Source: Vicinamibacteria bacterium (lineage in GTDB: Bacteria; Acidobacteriota; Vicinamibacteria; Vicinamibacterales; 2-12-FULL-66-21). From it: DNA of 7,030 nucleotides. Position numbers and translations under genes: made by a program. The DNA is taken from the NCBI GenBank assembly GCA_025937075.1, contig JAICSD010000237.1:1-7030 (forward strand), written 5' to 3'. The notes under the pieces are model-generated. The model saw only the letters and a list, made by a program, of their open reading frames with translations, made no database searches and had not been told where the DNA came from. Of this stretch, positions 1-6,156 are shown piece by piece (within the stretch, counting starts at the first letter, position 1; every line of letters begins with the position of its first letter).

Positions 1-805
1 TGATGAAGACATCCTGCAGCAGCCGGCTGTCGCGGACGCGACGCGCCAGCGCCGCGGGCAACCTCCGGATCGTCGCCGTCACGTAGAGCTCCTCGCGGAC
101 GATGCGCAGACCGGCCGCGGCGATCTGCGCGCGCAGCCGCGCGACGCGGACCTTCTCGAGCAGGTCGTCCTCCTTGATCTCGCCCCGGCGCGCGAGCTTG
201 ATGAACGAGTTCTCGTTGGCGGGCTCCTTCAGCGTCCACGGCGCGTGGCGCGCGAGGGCGCGGAAGAGCGCGAACGCCGCGCGCCGGCCGAACACGAGGT
301 GCAGCGGGAGCGGCACCTTGAGCCGCGGCAGATGCGCGCCGGCGAACGATAGGTACGGCGATGTCGACAGATACACGCGGCCGCCCGGCGCGAGGACGCG
401 CGCGCACTCCCGCAGGTACAACGGCGCGTCGGCGACGTGCTCGATCACCGCGTGCGAGAGCACGAGATCGAACGTCCCGTTGCGGAACGGAAGCGCCATC
501 CCGTCGGCGAGCGCGAACTCCAGGTTGCCGAGCCCCCGTTCGTGCGCGAGCCGCACGCCCGCGCTGCCGAAGCGATTGATCGGATCGATGCCAATCACGT
601 GCCGCGCCTCTTCCGCGAGCGAGAGCGGCATGCCGCCGCCGCCGCAGCCCGCATCGAGCACGCGTCCGGCAATCCGCACACCTGCACGTTCGAGAAACGC
701 GATGACTTTGGCGCTCCGGTAGTACTCGAAGAGCGCGTAGTCGTATTCGGAACGGAAGCGCAGGTCGGCGTGCGCCTTGATGGCGCATTCGTCAATCGCG
801 CGCAC
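1..805 (-). CDS. Class I SAM-dependent methyltransferase, C-terminus beyond the window
   Basis: This is a Rossmann-fold methyltransferase that should transfer a methyl group from S-adenosylmethionine to an unidentified small molecule, sugar or lipid-linked glycan. From the GTG at 805, 268 codons are visible with no stop before position 1. Motif I is VLDAGCGGGG at residues 49-58. The acidic residue after strand 2 is D74 in GIDP. Motif II/III-like FDLVLSHAVIEHV spans about 112-124, and the post-motif LAPGGRVYLSTSPY about 138-151. This pattern fits the Methyltransf_11 group. The GTG is the only standard start between the in-frame stop near 855 and motif I, and it leaves a typical N-terminal lead of about 48 residues. 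It overlaps the stop of the upstream GT-C gene by 14 nt, so it is probably cotranscribed and translationally coupled. An ATT at 796 is a weaker alternative start. The substrate cannot be read from the sequence; the glycan context is the only clue. Confidence 0.88.
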   Translation of the reverse strand, partial: MRAIDECAIKAHADLRFRSEYDYALFEYYRSAKVIAFLERAGVRIAGRVLDAGCGGGGMPLSLAEEARHVIGIDPINRFGSAGVRLAHERGLGNLEFALADGMALPFRNGTFDLVLSHAVIEHVADAPLYLRECARVLAPGGRVYLSTSPYLSFAGAHLPRLKVPLPLHLVFGRRAAFALFRALARHAPWTLKEPANENSFIKLARRGEIKEDDLLEKVRVARLRAQIAAAGLRIVREELYVTATIRRLPAALARRVRDSRLLQDVFI

Positions 806-2516
806 GCCCCGGCTCGCGAGCGGCCGAGGAGCGGGCGGAGCCGAACTTGTCGATCAGCGCGGCGCGATCCCGGCCGGAAGGAGTTTCCGCGACATCGAAG
901 GTCATCAGCACGTGGGACGCTGGGTAGGCCTCGAGCACGTCCAGGATCTGCGATCCTTCGTAGCCCAGCCGTGGGTCCGTATAGGTCAGAATATAGCGCA
1001 CATCATCGCGACGTTTCCGATCGGCGTAGTTGCCGAACTCGTGGCCGATGAACAGCGGACGGATCTGATTCTCCAGCGCGAGGCCGTTCGCGAGCTTTCC
1101 CTGCACGACCGTCCCCGGCGGCAGCACGCGTCCGAGCATCACGGACGCTTCGTAGTTCTTGTACGTTCGCGCGGCCGCATATTGTCCGAACTGGAGCACA
1201 TCCCCTGCCATCAACGCGAGCGTCAGAAGCCCAGCCGACCTCAGGCGCCAACGGCCATTCGTCAGCAGCCGTTGCACGTGGGGCCACCATACGATCGCGC
1301 CGATGCCGAGCAACAGCGCGAGGGCCGCTGAGATCCGTACGCTCGGACGCACGACGTACAGAAACGGCAGCCGTCCGAGCGGCGCGCACAGCACGTAGGC
1401 GCTGTAGAGGATGGCGGGCGACGCGAGCCAGAGCGCCCGGCGTGACACGGCCGCGGACTCCACCGGCAGCAGTCCGCCGCCGCGCCCGAGCACGATTGCC
1501 GTGAGCGAGATGAACGCGGGAATCAGAAAGACGAAGCGCCGTTCGTTGCCGACATCATGGACGAGCAGCTCCGTGATGCCGACGACAACCCAGAGCAGCA
1601 GCAGCCGCTCGCCCAGATTCGTGCGGCGATGCTTCAACACCAGGCCCCACATCGCCACGAGCCCGACGCACAGCTCGAACCACATCCGCGTGAACGTATC
1701 GTGGAGAACCGGAAACCAGCTCACGCGCGTCACGAGCGACCGGATGTCGTACGACGGCTTCCGCGTGACGGACATCTGCCAGTTGTAGAAGCGGTAGTCC
1801 GTCCAGTGCGGCAGCACGAAGAAGGCTGCGGCGAGCAGCACCGCGACAACGAGGCCGCCGAGCGTCCACATGGCTGCCGCACGCTCGCGCAGCAGCTCCT
1901 CTTCCTCCACGACGGGAGGGCGGAAGATCATCCACAGCGACGCGAGACCAAGCGCGCCGAGATAGAACGCGGCTGCCGCCTTCGTGAAGTACGCGAGCAC
2001 CGCGAGCAGCGCGGCCGCGACGCCCCACGACGGGCGGTCCATCGATCGCGTCGAGCAGTACCAGGACGACACGATGAAGGCGACCATCAGGGCCTCCATG
2101 ATCGCGGCGCGGTCGTACATCACGTAGACGTAGTTCGTCGCGAGGAGCGCTGCGGCGATGAGTCCCGCCGCGTTCCCCGCGACGCGCCGTACGCCCAGCC
2201 CGAGCAGGACGACGGACGCGAGTCCCGCCAGCTCCGAGACGAGCCGCGCCTGGCGGACCCCCACGCCGAACAGCTCGAAGGAGACATACTCGAGCCCCGT
2301 GAACACGGGCGCGATGAAGATTGGATTCCACTCGTCGACGCGCCACTCGCCGTAGAGCGCCTTGTTGCGCGCATTGTGTACCCACGCGCCTTCGTCGTGC
2401 CACACCACGCCGACCGGGGTGCGCCAGGGTGGATCGGCCGCGGGGAAGCTCACCCGCAGCGCGAGCGCGAGGAGCGCGATCGCCGTCAGCAGCCCGGCGA
2501 AGCGTCTGCCGCTCAT
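792..2516 (-). CDS. GT-C superfamily glycosyltransferase, ArnT/PMT (GT39/GT83)-like membrane protein
   Basis: This 574-residue polytopic inner-membrane protein probably transfers a sugar from a polyprenyl-phosphate donor to a glycan, lipid or protein on the periplasmic side. The first membrane helix is at about residues 6-24. It is followed by the first outer loop with the paired acids D41-E42 (VVWHDEGAW), the hallmark catalytic position of GT39/GT83 enzymes. A second family-like signature is YDRAAIMEA, with R136 and E141. Many hydrophobic helices follow, separated by a charged loop containing EEEELLRER. From about residue 445 the protein becomes soluble: LPPGTVVQGKLANGLALEN and IGHEFGNY (about 465-497) resemble the C-terminal periplasmic domain of ArnT-like proteins. 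The ATG at 2516 was chosen because it overlaps the upstream TGA as ATGA. An in-frame start at 2618 would add 34 charged, non-family residues lying inside the upstream gene. Family assignment is firm; donor and acceptor are unknown. Confidence 0.88.
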   Translation of the reverse strand: MSGRRFAGLLTAIALLALALRVSFPAADPPWRTPVGVVWHDEGAWVHNARNKALYGEWRVDEWNPIFIAPVFTGLEYVSFELFGVGVRQARLVSELAGLASVVLLGLGVRRVAGNAAGLIAAALLATNYVYVMYDRAAIMEALMVAFIVSSWYCSTRSMDRPSWGVAAALLAVLAYFTKAAAAFYLGALGLASLWMIFRPPVVEEEELLRERAAAMWTLGGLVVAVLLAAAFFVLPHWTDYRFYNWQMSVTRKPSYDIRSLVTRVSWFPVLHDTFTRMWFELCVGLVAMWGLVLKHRRTNLGERLLLLWVVVGITELLVHDVGNERRFVFLIPAFISLTAIVLGRGGGLLPVESAAVSRRALWLASPAILYSAYVLCAPLGRLPFLYVVRPSVRISAALALLLGIGAIVWWPHVQRLLTNGRWRLRSAGLLTLALMAGDVLQFGQYAAARTYKNYEASVMLGRVLPPGTVVQGKLANGLALENQIRPLFIGHEFGNYADRKRRDDVRYILTYTDPRLGYEGSQILDVLEAYPASHVLMTFDVAETPSGRDRAALIDKFGSARSSAAREPGRARD

Positions 2517-4630
2517 CGCTCGGCCCGCAGTCGCAGATCGCCACCCGTAGGTGGGGTGATTCGCCACATCACGGCCAGCCCGATCCCGAACGCTGTGATC
2601 GCGAGCGCGGAGAGCCACCGGTATCGCGGATATTCCAGGCGCACGGTATAGGTACCGTCGCGCGGTGCGCGGAAGGCGAGTTGTCCGTCAACGGCATAGA
2701 GCGGCACGTTAGTCCCGCCCGTATGCGCACGCCACGCCGGATAGTGATTCGCACGAACGATCACCTCTTCGCCGGCGGTGACGTTCGTGAGATCCACCGC
2801 GCCCCCCAGCAGATCCAGATTTCGCAGTGTGCCCCTGCCGTTCGAGCACACGACGGACCTGACGTCCGGCTGCCGCAGATCGAATTGTGACCACAATCCG
2901 CCGCGCCAGGCTTCGGTGAAGAGGCCGTTCCCGGCGAGGTAGCTCCGCGACGCGTCCGTCCAGACGAACAGATGTGCGACGCCCCACCGGCGCATCTCGG
3001 CCGCGAACGCCGCGGCTGGCGTGAACGAGATGGGCTGTGCTTCGAATGTGCCGGCCGCGACGACCTGGCCGCGCCAGATGTTCCACACCCATCCGTCGAT
3101 CATCTGACTGTAGAAGCGTTGTCCGGACAGGTCCGGCAGCATCCCTTCGAAATGCACATCGAACGGCGTCGTCGGCGTGCGGCGGATTGGGTCCGCGTCC
3201 ATGTCGCGATGCGGGCTGACCTCCACCAGGACGATGCCGTCCGCCGCGGCGATTCGATCGATGAGGGGAGGATCGAACGCGCGCAGCTCGGGAACGTGCC
3301 GCACGGATGCCCATGTCGTCGCGATGAACAGGCCGATCGTCACCGTCAGGGCGAGGGCGAGCCGCCGCGACCCGCAGAACCACAGCACGAAGGCGGCAAA
3401 CGCCGGCGCCTCGAGCACCGGCAGCATGTGCTGAATGCGGTCGAAACCGGCTCCCGCCACCGGCGTGTTCAACCGCAGGAGCAATTGCGTGAGGGCGGCC
3501 GCGGCGGCATAGAACCCCGTACGCGAACGCCGTGCCGCGACAGCGACGAACAGCAGCACCGGCAGCCACACATTGGCGAGGCTTCGGTAATCGTTGAACC
3601 ACCGTCCGGGCAGGGCCAGGATCTGCACGTTGTAGAACACGAGACGCGGAAAGCTGCGCCAGTCCGACGGCGCACCCGGATTGAACACGGTGTTGTTGAA
3701 GCTCACGTACGCATGGTGGCGAAGCGATTCCCAATGCATGGGCAGCGCCGCGACGACGGCGATGCCGGATACGATGGCCATCCGGACAGCCGCACGCGAA
3801 TCGCGAAAGTACGCGGCTTCGAGCGCGAGAAAGATCACCGCGTAGACGAAGAACGCCGCATGAGAATACAGGCAGAGCACGAGGCCGCACAGGAGAACAG
3901 GACCGCCCCAGGGCCGCCCCGCGCGGGCGCCGCCGCTGCCGATCAGCGCTGCCGTAGCCGAGAAGACGCCGACGAGTGAGTTCGTATCGCCGCTCCTGCC
4001 GATGGTCACGGAGTACCCCGCGACGAAGAGCGCGGCGAACCCGGCCGTGAAGAGGCCTGCAATGCGATGTTCGCGGCGGATGTCCCACCAGAGCATGGCA
4101 GGAAGCGCCAGGAACAATATCGCGTGCAGCACGTGGTAGCCGATACGATCGCCAAAGATCGTCATCGGCAGGAACGCGAGCACCGCGAAGTTCTGCGCGA
4201 TATCCGTCGACGTCGGATACCCGCCAAGGAACCACCAGTTCCATCCGACGATGGAGCCCGCGCGCATCAGCCGGACGCCGTTGACCGCCTGCTGATAGAG
4301 CTCCGTCCAGTCATCCTTGAACGGAATCTGATTCCATTGGGACGGCGGCAGCATCGAGAGCACGATGCTCGCCAGATATCCGGTTCCGGCGAGCGCGAAG
4401 AGAATTGCGGACAGGCGTCCGATTTTCGACGGGCTGCCAAGGCGTCGAGTCGTTGCCGCGGCGGCAACGGTCGTGATTGCGAGCGCCGCGGCGTACCATG
4501 GCAGCCGCGGTCCGTGGAGCGCGCCGGCAATCGACGCCCACCGGCCGGTGAGCAGGAAATTGAGCCATGCGAGCGCGAGCGACAAGACGAGCGTGACGAA
4601 CGTGCCGTAGCGGCCGTACGAGGGGGTCAT
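2513..4630 (-). CDS. Large polytopic membrane protein, YfhO / PTPS-related-like (putative GT-C fold)
   Basis: This 705-residue integral membrane protein leads the leftward operon. Helices begin at about residue 10 and continue to roughly 450. After the first three helices comes an outer loop with PFKDDWTELY (D106-D107), in the place where GT-C enzymes carry their catalytic acids. Next is GWNWWFLGGYP at about 129-139, a W-rich/GYP pattern I associate with YfhO-like and PTPS-related bacterial membrane proteins. From about 460 to 670 the chain is mostly soluble. It ends in a beta-rich segment containing NHYPAWRAH (628-636) and a GTYTVRLEY strand (659-667), closely like the C-terminal part of YfhO proteins, followed by one last helix near 672-690. 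The ATG at 4630 is used; an extension to 4735 would run through the divergent gene. No clear ribosome binding site precedes it. Activity is unproven: glycosyltransferase is likely, but a transport or assembly role is possible. Confidence 0.8.
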   Translation of the reverse strand: MTPSYGRYGTFVTLVLSLALAWLNFLLTGRWASIAGALHGPRLPWYAAALAITTVAAAATTRRLGSPSKIGRLSAILFALAGTGYLASIVLSMLPPSQWNQIPFKDDWTELYQQAVNGVRLMRAGSIVGWNWWFLGGYPTSTDIAQNFAVLAFLPMTIFGDRIGYHVLHAILFLALPAMLWWDIRREHRIAGLFTAGFAALFVAGYSVTIGRSGDTNSLVGVFSATAALIGSGGARAGRPWGGPVLLCGLVLCLYSHAAFFVYAVIFLALEAAYFRDSRAAVRMAIVSGIAVVAALPMHWESLRHHAYVSFNNTVFNPGAPSDWRSFPRLVFYNVQILALPGRWFNDYRSLANVWLPVLLFVAVAARRSRTGFYAAAAALTQLLLRLNTPVAGAGFDRIQHMLPVLEAPAFAAFVLWFCGSRRLALALTVTIGLFIATTWASVRHVPELRAFDPPLIDRIAAADGIVLVEVSPHRDMDADPIRRTPTTPFDVHFEGMLPDLSGQRFYSQMIDGWVWNIWRGQVVAAGTFEAQPISFTPAAAFAAEMRRWGVAHLFVWTDASRSYLAGNGLFTEAWRGGLWSQFDLRQPDVRSVVCSNGRGTLRNLDLLGGAVDLTNVTAGEEVIVRANHYPAWRAHTGGTNVPLYAVDGQLAFRAPRDGTYTVRLEYPRYRWLSALAITAFGIGLAVMWRITPPTGGDLRLRAER

Positions 4631-4666
4631 TGACGAGTAGCAGGGGTGAAGCGATTGAATTATAGT
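4630..4666 (+). promoter_or_regulatory. Candidate promoter elements for the rightward operon
   Basis: TTGACG at 4630-4635 matches five of six -35 consensus bases. Possible -10 partners are TTGAAT at 4655-4660 (four of six, 19 nt spacer) and TATAGT at 4661-4666 (five of six, but a 25 nt gap). Either would start transcription at about 4667-4673, just inside or after the GTG at 4665. That would favour the TTG at 4686 as the real start of the GT2 gene. The elements overlap the leftward -10, so the two directions may compete for polymerase. The support is weak. Confidence 0.25.
4659..4664 (-). promoter_or_regulatory. Candidate -10 element for the leftward operon
   Basis: On the minus strand positions 4664-4659 read TATAAT, an exact match to the sigma-70 -10 consensus, in the only AT-rich patch noticed between the divergent genes. 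It would place transcription start near 4652, leaving a leader of about 22 nt before the ATG at 4630. The expected -35 position (about 4687-4682) reads AAGAGG, which is a poor match, so the assignment rests on the -10 and its location alone. Confidence 0.35.
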
Positions 4667-5453
4667 GCTGCGGAGTCGATTCCTCTTGGAGGCTGGCGCC
4701 GCACACACCCCCGCGATCTCGCTCGTCGTGCCCACCTACAACGAGCGCGAGCGCCTTGGAGAGCTCGTCCGTGCGATCTTCGATGCGTATGCGCACGCCT
4801 CCATCGACGGCGAGCTCGTCATCGTCGACGACAATTCTCCGGATGGCACCGGCGGCGTTGCCGATGAACTCGCGTCGCTCCACGACATCCGCGTGTTGCA
4901 TCGTCCGGGCAAACTCGGTCTCGGGACCGCCGTCGTCGACGGGTTCAACGCTGCAGCCGCTCCGGTTGTGGGCGTCATCGACGCGGATCTGAGTCATCCT
5001 CCGGCACTCGTGCCGGCGATGCTCAGGGTGATGCTGGACACTGGCGCCGATCTGGTGATCGGGAGCCGCTACGTTCCCGGCGGCGGCACGCGGAACTGGG
5101 AGTTGTCGCGCGTGCTGATGTCCCGATTCGCCTGCATGCTCGCGCGCGGTCTGACGCCCGTTCGCGATGCAACATCCGGGTTCTTCCTGATTCGCCGGGG
5201 GCTCGCGCGCGGTGTGACCATCTCGGCGGGCGGCTTCAAGATTTGCCTCGAGCTGTTGATTCGCAGCGGACCGCGGCTGGTCATCGAGGTGCCGTACGTC
5301 TTCGGCGGCCGCACCGCAGGCAAGAGCAAGATGAATCTGAAGGAAGCGGCAGGATATCTGGTGCAGCTTCACGATCTCCGCCGGTTCAAGGCGTCGCGAC
5401 ACGCCGCGCCGCCCGTGCATCGCGTCATGAGCCTGCGAGAGATGCCGAGATGA
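4665..5453 (+). CDS. GT2 polyprenyl-phosphate mannose synthase (DPM1-like), single domain
   Basis: This is a GT-A fold family 2 glycosyltransferase. It is expected to transfer a hexose, classically mannose from GDP-mannose, to polyprenyl phosphate at the cytoplasmic membrane face, giving a lipid-linked donor for GT-C enzymes. It has 262 residues from GTG 4665. The nucleotide-binding start is LVVPTYNE (20-27), then IVDDNSPDGT (53-62). KLGLGTA lies at 83-89 and the metal/catalytic motif DADLSHPP at 106-113. GSRYVPGG is at 133-140, and DATSGFF at 168-174 is diagnostic of the DPM1/Ppm1 group. No C-terminal membrane helices or GtrA-like domain follow, so the protein ends like short eukaryotic or archaeal DPM1 rather than long two-domain bacterial forms. 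The start is uncertain: TTG at 4686 would give 255 residues and has GGAG 10 nt upstream. It leads the rightward operon, diverging from the YfhO-like gene. The actual sugar (mannose, glucose or other) cannot be decided from motifs. Confidence 0.9.
   Translation: MLRSRFLLEAGAAHTPAISLVVPTYNERERLGELVRAIFDAYAHASIDGELVIVDDNSPDGTGGVADELASLHDIRVLHRPGKLGLGTAVVDGFNAAAAPVVGVIDADLSHPPALVPAMLRVMLDTGADLVIGSRYVPGGGTRNWELSRVLMSRFACMLARGLTPVRDATSGFFLIRRGLARGVTISAGGFKICLELLIRSGPRLVIEVPYVFGGRTAGKSKMNLKEAAGYLVQLHDLRRFKASRHAAPPVHRVMSLREMPR
4672..4688 (+). promoter_or_regulatory. Possible ribosome site and alternative TTG start of the GT2 gene
   Basis: GGAG at 4672-4675 stands 10 nt before an in-frame TTG at 4686-4688. 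Initiation here would shorten the DPM1-like protein by 7 residues, leaving about a dozen residues before the first beta strand, which is normal for the family. For the upstream GTG at 4665 the competing site is AGGGGTGA at 4642-4649, whose spacing of about 15 nt is long. The sequence does not settle which is used. Confidence 0.3.
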
Positions 5454-5460
5454 CCGCACG

Positions 5461-6153
5461 ATGGCATTGACCAGACGACTCGGGCGCCTGCTCTCGACGA
5501 AGCTGACGCGCGTCACCCTGGATCGATTCATCGCGGCTCACGCGACCGGCGGCCTGACGTTGGATCTCGGAGCGCAGACCGGCCCGTACGCCGTTCACTT
5601 TCCGCGGCGGGTCGCGCTGGACCTGCACGCAGCCCCCGGCGTGCACGTCGTCGGCGACGCGCTCGCGCTGGGCATCATGACGGCAAGCGTCGACGTCGTG
5701 CTGTGCACGGAGATGCTGGAACACGTCCCGTACCCGCAGGGCGCAATCGACGAGATGCGGCGCGTGCTGAAGCCCGGAGGTCTCCTGCTGCTCACGACGC
5801 GCTTTCTGTTCCCGATCCACGACGCGCCGCACGACTACTTCAGGTTCACGAAGTACGGACTCCGGCACCTGCTGCGCGAATTCGAGATTCTCGAATTGCA
5901 CGAGGAGACGACCTCGGTCGGGACAGTCGCGGTGCTCCTGCAGCGCCTGGGCATGCAGGCCGAGACCCTGCGCTGGGCGCCGCTGCGCGCCGGCTGGCTC
6001 ATGGCCGCCCGGGCGGTCCATCCGTTCTCGTTCCTGATCACGCGCGAATACGGGGACAGCCGGCGCCTCGTTCAGGAAACCGGAATCATGACGAGCGGGT
6101 ATCACATCGCCTGCAGAAAACCGGCAGCACAGACAGCTGGGCCGGCCGCCTGA
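5461..6153 (+). CDS. Class I SAM-dependent methyltransferase with DLGAQ-type motif I
   Basis: This complete 230-residue methyltransferase probably modifies a sugar or glycan intermediate in the cytoplasm. Motif I is TLDLGAQTGPYA (33-44), keeping D35, G37 and G41 but with AQ where most relatives have CG. The acidic residue after strand 2 is D54 (VALDLHA). VDVVLCTEMLEHVPYP (77-92) and VLKPGGLLLLTT (102-113) are standard Methyltransf_11 features. A segment FPIHDAPHDYFRFT (117-130) follows, of a type I recall in methyltransferases from polysaccharide clusters. It starts 7 nt after the stop of the GT2 gene. An ATG overlapping that stop (5450) reads into TGA after six codons, so the ATG at 5461 is the start. 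Only a weak GAG-type ribosome site is seen. The stop lies 3 nt before the next gene's GTG, consistent with one operon. The class is certain, the substrate unknown. Confidence 0.88.
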   Translation: MALTRRLGRLLSTKLTRVTLDRFIAAHATGGLTLDLGAQTGPYAVHFPRRVALDLHAAPGVHVVGDALALGIMTASVDVVLCTEMLEHVPYPQGAIDEMRRVLKPGGLLLLTTRFLFPIHDAPHDYFRFTKYGLRHLLREFEILELHEETTSVGTVAVLLQRLGMQAETLRWAPLRAGWLMAARAVHPFSFLITREYGDSRRLVQETGIMTSGYHIACRKPAAQTAGPAA

Positions 6154-6156
6154 CCC

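Noticed and set aside
102..722. Plus-strand open frames in the first kilobase
   Set aside because: They are antisense to the methyltransferase frame that carries motif I and the HAVIEHV and LAPGG motifs. Their translations are Arg/Ser-rich without recognisable domains.
1557..2651. 364-codon plus-strand open frame antisense to the GT-C gene
   Set aside because: Its composition is dominated by Arg, Glu, Gln and His, it has no domain-like patterns, and it spans the junction of two real minus-strand genes.
2709..4244. 511-codon minus-strand open frame within the YfhO-like gene
   Set aside because: It lies in an alternative frame of the same strand, is extremely Arg/Ala-rich and lacks hydrophobic helices or domain motifs. 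The overlapping 705-residue frame has coherent membrane topology and motifs.
4451..4469. Inverted repeat CGTTGCCGC-G-GCGGCAACG
   Set aside because: It lies inside the coding sequence of the YfhO-like gene and is explained by Thr/Val/Ala codons. The single central base is too short for a normal hairpin loop, and there is no T-run, so it is not called a terminator or operator.
5450..5470. ATG overlapping the stop of the DPM1-like gene
   Set aside because: It reads six codons and then hits TGA, so it cannot start the methyltransferase; the ATG at 5461 is used.
4311..5531. 406-codon open frame on the minus strand across the divergent promoter and the DPM1-like gene
   Set aside because: It is antisense to a clear GT2 gene with intact family motifs. 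Its own translation is rich in Arg, His and Ala with no recognisable domain, as expected of a GC-rich shadow frame.
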